DNA from: JACRIM01 sp038042195
GTDB lineage: Bacteria; Planctomycetota; Phycisphaerae; UBA1845; UTPLA1
Direction of reading: 5' to 3'
Length of the DNA stretch: 64,000 bases
Assembly (NCBI GenBank): GCA_038042195.1
Contig: JBBTET010000061.1
Location: forward strand, 1 to 64,000
Within the stretch, counting starts at the first letter, position 1. Each line of letters begins with the position of its first letter. The notes under the pieces were generated by a model that saw only the letters and a program-made list of their open reading frames with translations, was not told where the DNA came from and searched no databases. Made by a program: the position numbers and the translations under genes. This document shows positions 1 to 10,855 of this stretch, piece after piece.

Positions 1-2121
<2,121 letters not shown>

Positions 2122-2502
2122 CGAGCCTCACGCGCCGGCACGCGGTCACGTCGGTTTGCGCACTCTCGCATCACCGACGTGTCGGTCAATCTTGTTTCAC
2201 AGACAGTTGGGCGTGGAGTTCGAAATGCTCCGTGCCGTGTCGCTTCCGCATGATCGAGAATCTCCAAGGCTCTATTAGGCCAATTCGACTCTCACAACAA
2301 CTGGATCAAATCTGGGGGAGCACGCCAAACTGGCTCAGGCCGTAGCGTAGCGGCGCGAAGTTTCTCACAAGCACTCGTCTGAAGACTCCAATTGAACTGT
2401 GAGCCAAGACATGTTACTTGACATATTCAGAGCGACTTATTATGATTATGTGACCATGTCGCCCTAATACGGGCGCACTTAATAACCAATGAGGGGATTC
2501 TA
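2122..2502. other. Intergenic region, gcvP to PEP-CTERM gene
   Basis: This 381-base gap holds no convincing gene on either strand. Its only clear feature is the promoter at 2418-2446. A short minus-strand frame crossing 2414-2767 runs into the next gene and has no recognisable product. Confidence 0.6.
2418..2446 (+). promoter_or_regulatory. Consensus sigma-70-type promoter
   Basis: TTGACA at 2418-2423, a 17-base spacer, then TATGAT at 2441-2446. The -35 box is a perfect match and the -10 box matches 5 of 6. Predicted transcription start is near 2453, giving a leader of about 50 bases before the ATG at 2503. Confidence 0.7.
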
Positions 2503-3801
2503 ATGTCAGATAGAGTTCTAATTGTCCTAATGATCCTCGTTGCGATTCTGAACCTTGGCAACGAGAATTACGCATTAGCGGACGACTGGACAACCTATCA
2601 ACATGATGCGGCGCACACCGGGCGGAGTACCGCATTATTTGATCCAACGGAATTGGTAAAGGCTTGGAGCGCTCCTCAAGGCTACTCGCAACCATTGATC
2701 GTTGGAGACAAGGTGTTTTCCATGAGGAATCAGCAGGGCATTGGCAGTGACGTGACATCAGTCTCATCGTTTCAATTGAGCAATGGAGCGGTAAATTGGA
2801 CTTATACCAATCATTTTATCTTTCCCGGGCAACCAACGTTGGCGGAAGGACTGGTTCTCTTTGCGGCGAAATTTTCCAGCGCACCAGCAAGACTGTATGC
2901 ACTTGACGCGATTGCCGGGACCCTTAAATACACTGTACCACTGAACGGCATTGGTTATGCACCTTTGATGCCGACCGTTGCGCGCAATGCTAACGGCGAT
3001 CTCGTTGCTTATGTTACCGATGGAGGGTTGGTGAATGCAGTGCGACTTGGTGAAAGCTCAGGCTCAGTAATGTGGTCAGGTACTGGAAGCTTTGGGGGGC
3101 AGTCGATTCCAACTGTGTGCGGTAATTCAATTATTTTGGCGGGGCCGGGACAATTCTACGCCTTTGACCAGCTTACAGGAGCTATGAACCACTTTTTTAG
3201 CGGCAACAACTATGGTGGCGGGGGTTCCACAGTAGCATGTGATTCAACTAGCCATCAATTTTATGTTAAGGAGGTGATGAACAGCGGTCAAGGATTTCCA
3301 CTCGCCGCTTTTTCATATGTCGACAACAGCCAAATCTCTCAATTGTGGCAGCAAACTGGACCCGGAATTGGGCACGGAGGGTCAGTTGCAATTGGACAGA
3401 AGGGGAGTCTCTTTTCGGCAGACGGCGCGACGTTGCTGGAGCTCGACCCATCAGACGGTACTGTACTGAGGTCACTGACAGGTCTAAGTCTTGCGGGTGG
3501 AATTACTCCGGCAATTACCGGAAACTCGATCTTTCTTATGACCGAGACACAAACGCAGATTTATGACTTGGATTCGTTTGCACTGCGCAGGTCTCTGCAG
3601 GGATCGCGAGGAAGCCTGAACACAGCGTACGACAGTCCAGGCGCGGTTTTTGATTCAGGATTCGCACTTGACTACGGTAATATTTATGGCAGCCGAGGGT
3701 TCGACGTCTTTAGAGTTCCAGAGCCTTCGACGTTGTCGCTAATTGGGGTGGGCGCAATTGGAATACGAAGGTTTCGGAAATCAGCATCTGTTTTTAGCTA
3801 G
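2503..3801 (+). CDS. PEP-CTERM protein with PQQ-like beta-propeller
   Basis: A 432-residue secreted protein. It has a hydrophobic signal segment (about residues 4-20), then blades of a PQQ/WD40-like propeller opening with DDWTTYQHDAAHTGRS. The C-terminus carries VPEPSTLSLIGVGAIG followed by an Arg-rich tail, the PEP-CTERM tag expected to be cut by an exosortase during export. No exosortase is in the window. The start ATG follows GAGGGG at a good distance. Base composition is visibly more A+T-rich than the flanking gcvP and VOC genes, which could mean relaxed selection or transfer. Exact ligand or role unknown. Confidence 0.85.
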   Translation: MSDRVLIVLMILVAILNLGNENYALADDWTTYQHDAAHTGRSTALFDPTELVKAWSAPQGYSQPLIVGDKVFSMRNQQGIGSDVTSVSSFQLSNGAVNWTYTNHFIFPGQPTLAEGLVLFAAKFSSAPARLYALDAIAGTLKYTVPLNGIGYAPLMPTVARNANGDLVAYVTDGGLVNAVRLGESSGSVMWSGTGSFGGQSIPTVCGNSIILAGPGQFYAFDQLTGAMNHFFSGNNYGGGGSTVACDSTSHQFYVKEVMNSGQGFPLAAFSYVDNSQISQLWQQTGPGIGHGGSVAIGQKGSLFSADGATLLELDPSDGTVLRSLTGLSLAGGITPAITGNSIFLMTETQTQIYDLDSFALRRSLQGSRGSLNTAYDSPGAVFDSGFALDYGNIYGSRGFDVFRVPEPSTLSLIGVGAIGIRRFRKSASVFS

Positions 3802-4006
3802 TGCGTCAAGAAACGAGAACGGCTCTCCAAGCTGTCTCACCACGTGGTTGATGGCGAGGTTAATTTCTTTATATAGGCCATTGGCGTGGACGCCCGTTTT
3901 TTCACTTCAGTTCGCAAGATTTGGCAAGACCTCCGCCCCTCGTCTTGTATAATATGGCCTCAAGCCTTAATCATCAGGCGGAATGTAATCAAACTCGGAG
4001 CTACCA

Positions 4007-4495
4007 ATGACACGATTGATCCTTACCGTTCTCGCAGGGTTTCTCGGCGGATTCGCATCGATGAACGGTCCGAAGTCCGCCGGCACCAAAGAAACAGGAG
4101 ATGCACAAATGAGGCTCGGCAACTTCTCAGTCAGTCTCGCCGTCAAGGACATTGCCGCGTCCCGCGCATTCTATGAAAAGCTCGGGTTCAAGAAGTGCGG
4201 CGGCGATCAGGCGAAGAACTGGCTGGTACTCCAGAACGAGACCGCCACGATCGGGCTTTTTCATGGGCATCTCGAAAAGAACTCACTGACGTTCAACCCC
4301 GGCTGGGACCGCTCCAAGAAGACCTTGCCCGACTTCGACGACGTGCGCGACATTCAGAAGACGCTCAAGAGTAAAGGCCTTACCCCGACGGTCGAAGCCG
4401 ACGAGTCAACGACCGGCCCGGCGTTCCTGACGCTGACCGATCCTGACGGCAACCCGGTCCTGATCGATCAGCACGTGCCCAAGCCGAAGAAGTGA
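4007..4495 (+). CDS. VOC-fold (glyoxalase/bleomycin-resistance superfamily) protein
   Basis: 162 residues. The VOC fold runs from about residue 38 (NFSVSLAVKDIAASRAFYEK) to LTDPDGNPVLIDQH near the end, the typical beta-alpha-beta-beta-beta pattern. The N-terminal 30 residues are hydrophobic and signal-like. A second in-frame ATG at 4109 has a good AGGAG eight bases upstream and would give a cytosolic 128-residue form; the first ATG at 4007 also has GGAG. Which one is used decides whether the protein is exported. A TATAAT lies at 3948-3953. Substrate cannot be inferred; the gene may encode a lyase, dioxygenase or binding protein. Confidence 0.8.
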   Translation: MTRLILTVLAGFLGGFASMNGPKSAGTKETGDAQMRLGNFSVSLAVKDIAASRAFYEKLGFKKCGGDQAKNWLVLQNETATIGLFHGHLEKNSLTFNPGWDRSKKTLPDFDDVRDIQKTLKSKGLTPTVEADESTTGPAFLTLTDPDGNPVLIDQHVPKPKK

Positions 4496-4650
4496 TCGAC
4501 CGCGCTTCATGCCGTCAATGATGCCGCGCGCATTAGCCCGCCGGCACGTTAGGCTCCTAAATTATTTTCCAACGAACTTTGACGCATCGTCCGCGTATCA
4601 GGAGTGTCGCCACGGACGGCGGCCTGACCCATCGCTGAAACGGAGTTCTC

Positions 4651-5436
4651 ATGCTTCCCATTGTTCACTCCATCATCCTTATCGCCGTGTCGCTTTCCGG
4701 AGGGGAATCGGGCTTTCGACCCGTCGATTTCAAGTCGCGGTTTGGCAAGTACGAAGGCTGCTTCGTCATTAAGGAGGTCGGCACCGACACCCACCTCCGA
4801 TTCAACGAAGCAGCCCTCGCCAAGCGGCAATCTCCCTGCTCCACCTTCAAGATCCCCAGTGCCTTGATCGGCCTCGAAACCGGCGTCCTTCAAGGCCCCG
4901 ACACGCTGTTCAAGTGGGACGGCAAAACGTCTTGGAATAAGGCATGGGAGCGCGACCACACCCTCGCCTCCGCCATCAAGGAATCCTGCGTCTGGTACTT
5001 TCAGGAAGTCGCCCGACGCATCGGCATGGAGCGCATGAAACAGTTCATCGACAGGTTCGACTACGGCAACCGCGACCTCAGCGGCGGCATCGATCGCTTC
5101 TGGCTCACCTCCACACTCGAAATCTCCGCTAACGAACAACTCGCCTTCATGGAGAAGCTCTACACCAACAAGCTCCCCGTCTCGAAGCGAACTGTGGAGA
5201 CCATGCAGAGTCTCCTCGTATACCGCGAGGGCAAAGGCTGGACCTTCAGCGGCAAGACCGGCACCGCCGGCAAAAACGACAAAACCGTCCTCGGCTGGTT
5301 CGTCGGCCATGTCCGCTCCGGTGACAAGCAATACGTCTTCGCAGTGAACATGACGGCCGCCGACAAAGCCTGGGGTCCGAAGGCCCGCGACATCACCTTT
5401 GAAATACTCGCCGACCTGGGCCTCGTCACCCGCTGA
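4651..5436 (+). CDS. Class D (OXA-type) serine beta-lactamase
   Basis: 261 residues with a signal peptide. All class D landmarks are visible: STFK (active-site Ser and the Lys carboxylated in the family), SCV in KESCVWYFQEVARRIG, YGN, the omega-loop tryptophan in DRFWLTSTLEISANEQ, and KTGT in FSGKTGTAGKND. Length fits OXA enzymes. Exported enzyme hydrolysing beta-lactams; a physiological peptidoglycan role is also possible. Start ATG is preceded by GGAG. The gene stands alone and is closed by a strong terminator at 5467. The BlaI/M56 pair of this window lies 45 kb away and is not obviously linked. No transposon genes flank it, so it looks resident. Confidence 0.92.
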   Translation: MLPIVHSIILIAVSLSGGESGFRPVDFKSRFGKYEGCFVIKEVGTDTHLRFNEAALAKRQSPCSTFKIPSALIGLETGVLQGPDTLFKWDGKTSWNKAWERDHTLASAIKESCVWYFQEVARRIGMERMKQFIDRFDYGNRDLSGGIDRFWLTSTLEISANEQLAFMEKLYTNKLPVSKRTVETMQSLLVYREGKGWTFSGKTGTAGKNDKTVLGWFVGHVRSGDKQYVFAVNMTAADKAWGPKARDITFEILADLGLVTR

Positions 5437-5466
5437 CCCACAAAGACCTCCGTTCCATTCGCCCCT

Positions 5467-5506
5467 GAAGCCGACGGGATTGTGCCCCGTCGGCTTCAGA
5501 TTTTTT
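5467..5506 (+). terminator. Rho-independent terminator after the beta-lactamase gene
   Basis: Perfect 12-bp stem (5467-5478 with 5486-5497), 7-base loop, then six T at 5501-5506, about 30 bases after the stop codon. Confidence 0.9.
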
Positions 5507-5552
5507 ACGAGATTCCAGACTGCATAGTCTTCTCACAGGCACCATCCGCCTG

Positions 5553-5581
5553 TTTCCAGACCGCGCCCCCTTCGCTACAAT
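5553..5581 (+). promoter_or_regulatory. Possible promoter of the pyruvate dehydrogenase operon
   Basis: TTTCCA (5553-5558), 17-base spacer, TACAAT (5576-5581). The -10 box is good and the -35 box matches 4 of 6. It would give a leader of about 95 bases before the GTG at 5682. Confidence 0.4.
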
Positions 5582-5681
5582 GACCGTGCGATGCATTTAG
5601 CGACAATTGCTGAACCGCGCCGCAACCGTGATCTTCCACCATCGGGTAAGACCGCATCGGACGACGTTGAGAGGAACGCCT

Positions 5682-6815
5682 GTGCCTCGAGCAAAGATCG
5701 AACTGCGAAACTACATCGAGTCGCTCTCCATTCTGGACGCCGACGGCAACGTCGACACCGCTTTGGAGCCGAAGCTCGACCCCCAGGATCTCCGCCGCGT
5801 CTTCGCCGCCATGCTCCGCGCCCGTCGCTACGACGAGCGAATGCTCAAGCTCCAGCGCCAGGGCCGCATCGGCACCTACGGCCCGGCTCTAGGGCAGGAA
5901 GCCGCGTCGCTCGGCCCCGCCTTCGTCATCACCAAGAATGACTGGCTCATCCCATCCTTCCGCGAACCCGCCGCCATGCTTCATCGCGGCTGGCCCATGC
6001 ACAAGCTCATGCTCTGGTGGGGGGGGAACGAGTTTGGCTCCGTCGTGCCCGACGGCGTGAACGACCTGCCCATCTGCGTCCCGGTATCATCCCAATGTCT
6101 CTACGGCGCGGGCGTCGCTTGGGGCTGCAAACTGAAGAATGATGGCTCCGTCGCGGTCGCCTACACCGGTGACGGCGGCACCAGCGAAGGCGACTTCCAC
6201 GAGGCCATGAACGTCGCCGGCGCGTTCAGACTCCCGCTCATCATGATTATTCAGAATAATCAGTGGGCTATCTCCCTCCCGCGTGCCAAGCAATCCGCTT
6301 CCGACACCATCGCCCAAAAGGCCATTGCCTACGGCTTCAACGGGATTCAGGCCGACGGCAACGACATCCTCGCGATGATCGCCGCCACACAGGAAGCCGT
6401 GGACCGCGCTCGCAAAGGCGACGGCCCCACGCTCATCGAGGCTGTGACCTATCGCCTCGGCGTCCATACGACGGCCGACGACCCCAAGAAATATCGCACC
6501 GACGAAGAAGTCGAATGCTGGCGGGCGAAGGATCCGCTCATTCGCTTCTGGACGTACCTGCTGGCGAAGAAGGTCATGGACGAGAAGGCCCGCGAACTTC
6601 TCGAAGAAGAGATCAACAACGAAATCACGGCCGCCGTCGAGCGCACCGAAGCCTATGAGCCGGACGTGCTGGAGCCGTTCCGCCACAGCTTCGCGACCAT
6701 GCCTCCGCATCTGGAGGAGCAAATGATGCAGTTCCAGGCCTATCTGGAATCCATCGGTGCCCATCCCGGTCGCGCCTCCACCGACAAGATTGAAACCGCC
6801 CGCGGGCTGCATTGA
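5682..6815 (+). CDS. pdhA: Pyruvate dehydrogenase E1 component, alpha subunit
   Basis: 377 residues. Thiamine-diphosphate-dependent subunit that decarboxylates pyruvate with the beta subunit encoded next door. The ThDP-binding motif GDGGTSEGDFHEAMN ends in the usual Asn-Asn (IIQNNQWAIS). The chosen start is GTG at 5682, with GAGAGG seven bases upstream; an upstream ATG at 5607 adds 25 low-complexity residues and has no ribosome site. Followed by pdhB after 9 bases. A branched-chain 2-oxoacid dehydrogenase is the main alternative, but the long heterodimeric PdhA-type sequence favours pyruvate. Confidence 0.93.
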   Translation: MPRAKIELRNYIESLSILDADGNVDTALEPKLDPQDLRRVFAAMLRARRYDERMLKLQRQGRIGTYGPALGQEAASLGPAFVITKNDWLIPSFREPAAMLHRGWPMHKLMLWWGGNEFGSVVPDGVNDLPICVPVSSQCLYGAGVAWGCKLKNDGSVAVAYTGDGGTSEGDFHEAMNVAGAFRLPLIMIIQNNQWAISLPRAKQSASDTIAQKAIAYGFNGIQADGNDILAMIAATQEAVDRARKGDGPTLIEAVTYRLGVHTTADDPKKYRTDEEVECWRAKDPLIRFWTYLLAKKVMDEKARELLEEEINNEITAAVERTEAYEPDVLEPFRHSFATMPPHLEEQMMQFQAYLESIGAHPGRASTDKIETARGLH

Positions 6816-6824
6816 AGGAATGAC

Positions 6825-7805
6825 ATGGCTGAAATGACAATGGCCAAGGCCCTGAATCTCGCAATGCGCGAAGCCATGGCCGAAGACAAAACAGTGATGG
6901 TCCTCGGTCAGGACGTCGGCAAGGACGAAGGCGTCTTCCGAATCACCGAGGGCCTGCTCAAGGAGTATGGCCCTGATCGCGTGATCGACTTCCCCGTCGC
7001 CGAGTCGGCCATCGCCGGCGTCGCCGTCGGCCTCTGCTTCACCGGTTTCAAACCCATCGCCGAGATGCAATTCTCTGGCTTCGGGTACCATGCCTTTCAT
7101 CAGATTGAGAACCACGTCTCCCGCTTTCGCAGTCGCACGCGCGGGCGTTACACCTGCCCGATGGTGATCCGCATGCCCTTTGGTGCCGGCATTCGTGCCA
7201 TCGAGCATCACAGCGAGAGCCGAGAGGCCATCTGGGCGCACCTGCCGGGGTTGAAGGTCGTCATTCCGTCCGGCCCGCGCAATGCCCGGGCGCTCCTGCG
7301 GGCATCAATCTTCGATCCCGATCCGGTCATGTTCTACGAACCCAAGGCCTGCTACCGAGCCTTCAAGGAAGAAGTCCCCGAACAGCCCGAAGTGATGGAG
7401 ATCGGCAAGGCCAACATCGTCCGCCCCGGCGACGACGTGACCATCATTTCCTACGGCGCATCGATGCGGCCCGTGTTGGAAGCCGCCGACGAGTTGGAGA
7501 TCGAGCACCACATCGACGCCGAGGTGATTGACCTGCTCAGCCTCGTCCCGCTGGACACCGAAACCATCGTCGCCTCCGTCAAGAAGACCGGCCGCGTGGT
7601 GGTCGTCCATGAGGCCCCGAAGAATTGTGGCCCGGCCGCCGAGATCATCGCCCGCATCGTGGAGAACGCACTGATGTTCCTCGAGGCCCCGATCGAGCGC
7701 GTGACGGGATTCGATCTGGTTATGCCGTACTTCAACCTGGAAAAGTATTACATCCCCGACGCACATCGCGTGGTCACCGCCGCGCGGGAGGTCGTCAGCT
7801 ACTAA
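6825..7805 (+). CDS. pdhB: Pyruvate dehydrogenase E1 component, beta subunit
   Basis: 326 residues, usual length for the beta subunit of heterotetrameric E1. N-terminal MTMAKALNLAMREAMAED and VLGQDVGKDEGVFRITEGL are hallmark segments, and the transketolase C-terminal domain (about residues 200-320) is present. Start ATG follows AAGGA. It lies 9 bases after pdhA and is translated from the same transcript. The following 226-base gap before E2 contains a palindromic repeat rather than a gene. Confidence 0.94.
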   Translation: MAEMTMAKALNLAMREAMAEDKTVMVLGQDVGKDEGVFRITEGLLKEYGPDRVIDFPVAESAIAGVAVGLCFTGFKPIAEMQFSGFGYHAFHQIENHVSRFRSRTRGRYTCPMVIRMPFGAGIRAIEHHSESREAIWAHLPGLKVVIPSGPRNARALLRASIFDPDPVMFYEPKACYRAFKEEVPEQPEVMEIGKANIVRPGDDVTIISYGASMRPVLEAADELEIEHHIDAEVIDLLSLVPLDTETIVASVKKTGRVVVVHEAPKNCGPAAEIIARIVENALMFLEAPIERVTGFDLVMPYFNLEKYYIPDAHRVVTAAREVVSY

Positions 7806-7897
7806 GGCAATCAGAACCCACCCCGCAAGGGGTGGACAGAATGCAAACCGGGATCTCCACAACGCGGACTCCGTCCTTTGCATCAGAATTCGCAAAA

Positions 7898-8003
7898 AGC
7901 CCCGATAGGGGTAACGGACCGTAGCCACAGCTTGGCCGCCGCGGCGGCGGCGCAAGCCCGTAGAAGAAAAGTAATCAATGAATCAGCCCCGTAGGGGCGA
8001 CGG
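7898..8003 (-). repeat. Dispersed palindromic repeat, copy 1 (inside pdh operon)
   Basis: Read on the minus strand it has the family layout: outer hairpin GCCCCTACGGGGC, variable spacer, CGGGCTTGCG arm of a central hairpin, GGCTACGGTCCG linker and second outer hairpin CCCCTATCGGGG. The central hairpin is enlarged by a CCGCCGCCGCGG block compared with the other copies. It sits between pdhB and the E2 gene, so it is transcribed within the operon. Another small hairpin (CCACCCCGCAAGGGGTGG) lies just upstream at about 7817-7835. Confidence 0.75.
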
Positions 8004-8031
8004 AACCGATTAGACCGCAGGACACAACACG

Positions 8032-9369
8032 ATGGGCAAAGATTTCAAACTTCCGGACTTGGGCGAAGGCATTCACGAGGCCCAGATCGTCAACGTCATG
8101 ATCAAACAGGGCGACTCCGTCAAGGCCGATCAGATGGTCATGGAGGTCGAGACCGACAAGGCCTCCGTCGAACTCCCCGTCCCTTACGGCGGCGTTATCG
8201 AATCGCTCAACGTCAAGGTCGGCGACACCGTCAAGGTCGGCATGGTCCTCCTCTCCGTCGCCGACGGCTCAGCCGCGCCCGCCGCCAGAGCCACCGCCGA
8301 GACGCGCGCTGTGTCGGCCCCTGCCGCCTCCGTCGCCGCCCCGGCCAAGGCCCGCGCCCCCGAATCGGCAATGGTTTCACCGCGCGCCGCCGCAGTGGCC
8401 GAAGCCCCGGTCCACGGCGAAGGCCCCATCCCCGCCGCGCCCGCCGTCCGACGCATCGCCCGCGAGGCCGGCGTCGATCTGCGTCAGGTGCATGGCACCG
8501 GCCCCGGCGGTCGCATCGTCCGCGAGGATGTCGAACGTTTCGTCCGCTCCGCCAACGGCGGCTCCGCGCCGACCGCCCCGGCGCGTTCGTCCGCGCCATC
8601 CACGTCCCGTCCCGCTGCGACGGCCATGTCCGTCCCCGCCGAGGCGATGCCTGACTTCGCCCAATGGGGTCCGGTCCGCCGTGAGGCCCTGCCGCAGATT
8701 CGCAAGACCATCGCCCGCCAGATGGTCCGCTCGGTGACAACGATCCCGCACGTCACCCATTGCGACGAGGTGGATGTGACGGACCTCGAACAATTCCGCA
8801 AAGAGCAGGGCGCGATCTTCGAGAGCAAAGGCGCGAAGCTCACGCTCACCGCCTTCGTCGTCAAGGCCGTCGCCGGGGCCTTGCGCCAATTCCCGAACCT
8901 AAACGCCTCCTACGACGAGGCCGCCGGCGAAATGGTGTTCAAGGATTATGTCCACATCGGCGTCGCCGTCGATTCGCCCAAGGGCCTGATGGTCCCGATC
9001 ATCCGCGACGCCGACCGCAAGGGGCTGATGACCATCTCCAAGGAGATGAAGGAATTGGCCGACAAGGCCCGCGAGTTCAAACTCGACATCGCCCAGATGC
9101 GCGGCGGCAGCTTCACCGTGACGAATGTCGGCGCATTGGGCGGCACGATGTCCACCCCGATCATCAACTACCCCGAAGTCGCCATCCTCGGCATGGGCAA
9201 GCTCGACTGGAAGCCCGTCGTCCGCGACGGCCAGATCGTGGCGAGGAAGGTGCTGCCCCTCTTCCTCTCCTTCGACCACCGCGTCATCGACGGTGCCGAG
9301 GGGGCAAGGTTCATCCGCGCTGTCATGGAGTTCCTCGAAAGCCCGCTGAATTTGTTACTGGTGTCGTAA
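8032..9369 (+). CDS. pdhC: Pyruvate dehydrogenase E2 (dihydrolipoamide acetyltransferase)
   Basis: 445 residues. Domains in order: one lipoyl domain with lipoylated Lys in VETDKASVELP (about residues 1-80), an Ala/Pro-rich linker, a peripheral subunit-binding domain (AAPAVRRIAREAGVDLRQV, about 135-170), another flexible linker, and the catalytic acetyltransferase domain with SFDHRVIDGAEGA near the C-terminus (His-Asp-Gly catalytic motif). Forms the cubic or dodecahedral core of the complex. The E3 gene (dihydrolipoamide dehydrogenase) is not in the window. The 226-base gap after pdhB is longer than normal within this operon because of the repeat insertion. Confidence 0.94.
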   Translation: MGKDFKLPDLGEGIHEAQIVNVMIKQGDSVKADQMVMEVETDKASVELPVPYGGVIESLNVKVGDTVKVGMVLLSVADGSAAPAARATAETRAVSAPAASVAAPAKARAPESAMVSPRAAAVAEAPVHGEGPIPAAPAVRRIAREAGVDLRQVHGTGPGGRIVREDVERFVRSANGGSAPTAPARSSAPSTSRPAATAMSVPAEAMPDFAQWGPVRREALPQIRKTIARQMVRSVTTIPHVTHCDEVDVTDLEQFRKEQGAIFESKGAKLTLTAFVVKAVAGALRQFPNLNASYDEAAGEMVFKDYVHIGVAVDSPKGLMVPIIRDADRKGLMTISKEMKELADKAREFKLDIAQMRGGSFTVTNVGALGGTMSTPIINYPEVAILGMGKLDWKPVVRDGQIVARKVLPLFLSFDHRVIDGAEGARFIRAVMEFLESPLNLLLVS

Positions 9370-9392
9370 CCGCGTCAACCACCGTTCACGTT

Positions 9393-9860
9393 ATGGCCTC
9401 ATCCAATGGTTCATCGTTGGGATTCCGCGAACAGTACATCCTCGCGTCCGCATTCTTTCATGCTATTCCGCCACAGGACGTTCACTATGCCAATTGCGCG
9501 CGGGTGCTTCGCCAAGCGATGTTCGCCGCCGGTCAATGGGAGCCGGATCTGTCGGCTGCCCTCTACGACGCCGAAGGGTTTCCCGAATTTGCCCTGTGGT
9601 ACAGCGCTTTGATCGACATGGCCTTCCACGAACCCGAATCTGAGCGCCTTCTGAATGGCGGAGGCAACCTCGGCACAATCGCCGGCCGCGAAGCGATGCG
9701 GCTGCAATCACCCCGATTTGATGAAGCCCCGGACTTCGGCTTTCCAGCGGGTGCCCATTTCACCGGCTGTTGGTTGTCGCCCGCGGGGAAAAGAGTCGCC
9801 GAGCAACTCCTCACGCTTCACCCCGATTGGGAAGAATTGCTGACAACCAAGGTGTCATAG
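9393..9860 (+). CDS. Hypothetical protein, 155 aa
   Basis: Not recognised. A soluble-looking 155-residue protein starting at the ATG at 9393, 23 bases after the E2 stop and so probably co-transcribed, without a clear ribosome site. The C-terminus (LSPAGKRVAEQLLTLHP) resembles the last helix of a small winged-helix or four-helix protein, but this is only an impression. Its 3' end is repeated as a fragment at 10597-10671, showing that this region has been rearranged by duplication. Confidence 0.6.
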   Translation: MASSNGSSLGFREQYILASAFFHAIPPQDVHYANCARVLRQAMFAAGQWEPDLSAALYDAEGFPEFALWYSALIDMAFHEPESERLLNGGGNLGTIAGREAMRLQSPRFDEAPDFGFPAGAHFTGCWLSPAGKRVAEQLLTLHPDWEELLTTKVS

Positions 9861-9941
9861 CTATTATTCAGTGTCCAGCACGGAAGTGCTCATTCCCTCC
9901 CCCTAACGAAAGGGTCGAATGGCGGATAAGAGGATCGCTCC

Positions 9942-10487
9942 ATGACCGAGATCAAGAGTCTCCCAAAGCGAGTGGTCCCGTGGACGTTTGCCGCTCTCGC
10001 CGCCGTTATTGTCATCGCCAACTACTATGAAACCAAAGTAAGCAAAAAAACACTCGACGAAGCCGAATCCCAAAAGCCGTTTGTATTCATATACATGACG
10101 CCGGGGCTTTCGGAGGATTTGAAACGTGGCTTGATTGCAGCCGTATGGAATGACGGTCAAATCATCCGTACTCGTTCGGATGCGGACATTGGAAAGAAGT
10201 ACGTCAAAGGAAAACTATCCACAGCGGATGTAGCCCGAATCAAACAACTCATTTTGCAACGCTTACCCGAGAGCCCCAAGGTCAATTGGATTGTTGTGGA
10301 CGCGGCGGCTGATCACCTCGCCATCCGTTTCACGTCGGGAGTTTGGAGCAATAGTCATTCTCCGCCGCATACGAACGACCCAGAAATCGCGCAAATGCGA
10401 AACGAACTCATGAACGCCGCGATTGAGAATCCGTCAGAGATTGACGGTGCTGCCTACAAAGATTGGCCGAGTGATTGGGACAAGTAG
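9942..10487 (+). CDS. Hypothetical membrane-anchored protein, 181 aa
   Basis: Not recognised. Basic N-terminus, one transmembrane segment (about residues 13-28, VPWTFAALAAVIVIAN), then a soluble domain of 150 residues predicted outside the membrane. Start ATG at 9942 follows GAGG at about nine bases. It lies between an intact gene (9393-9860) and a duplicated copy of that gene's tail (10597-10671), so it may have arrived through the same duplication. Confidence 0.6.
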   Translation: MTEIKSLPKRVVPWTFAALAAVIVIANYYETKVSKKTLDEAESQKPFVFIYMTPGLSEDLKRGLIAAVWNDGQIIRTRSDADIGKKYVKGKLSTADVARIKQLILQRLPESPKVNWIVVDAAADHLAIRFTSGVWSNSHSPPHTNDPEIAQMRNELMNAAIENPSEIDGAAYKDWPSDWDK

Positions 10488-10497
10488 TAAGTGTTGA

Positions 10498-10517
10498 GTG
10501 TGTTGTAATCAACACAC
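10498..10517. repeat. Short palindrome GTGTGTTG-TAAT-CAACACAC, copy 1
   Basis: Perfect 8-bp inverted repeat around a 4-base loop. A second copy at 11523-11544 lies on the other side of the lipoprotein gene 10856-11434. Confidence 0.7.
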
Positions 10518-10596
10518 CTGCCCCGCACGCCCCCCAATCCCCGACCACCTCCTACAACACCAACGAAGGCACGCCCCTTGCCACCGATCGTCGGCG

Positions 10597-10671
10597 TGAA
10601 AAAGAGTCGCCGAGCAACTCCTCGCGCTTCATCCCGATTGGAAAGACTTGCTAACAACCAAGGTGTCGTAG
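10597..10671 (+). pseudogene. Duplicated 3' end of the 9393-9860 gene
   Basis: Read in frame it gives RVAEQLLALHPDWKDLLTTK and a stop, nearly identical to the last 23 residues of the upstream gene. DNA identity is high over about 75 bases, with a few third-position and other changes. No start or remainder is present. Confidence 0.85.
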
Positions 10672-10684
10672 CGCGCTCCAAAAT

Positions 10685-10775
10685 AGCCCCAGCGGGGCGG
10701 CGGATCGTAGCAACGGGCGCAAGCCCGTGGTCACATGATGCGCAAGGAATCTAGTCCCGAAGGGACGAAGGATCG
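10685..10775 (-). repeat. Dispersed palindromic repeat, copy 2
   Basis: On the minus strand: hairpin GTCCCTTCGGGAC, a spacer, central hairpin CACGGGCTTGCGCCCGT, linker TGCTACGATCCG, then hairpin GCCCCGCTGGGGC. Same plan as the copies at 7898, 37791 and 54087. Confidence 0.8.
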
Positions 10776-10855
10776 CCAATCCGACTTTTCAGATGTTCAC
10801 CCGGGCCCGTTCGCACTCCCACGAAATCTCAATTCAGAATCACGCCGATCCCGTC

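Larger units (their letters stand above)
10488..10855. other. Repeat-rich intergenic region
   Basis: This 368-base stretch holds no complete gene. It contains a short palindrome (10498-10517), a duplicated gene tail (10597-10671) and palindromic repeat copy 2 (10685-10775). Confidence 0.7.

Noticed and set aside
2414..2767. 117-codon minus-strand frame at the promoter region
   Set aside because: Overlaps the promoter and first codons of the PEP-CTERM gene; no recognisable product.
6087..7241. 384-codon minus-strand frame opposite pdhA/pdhB
   Set aside because: Antisense shadow; no motif or ribosome site.
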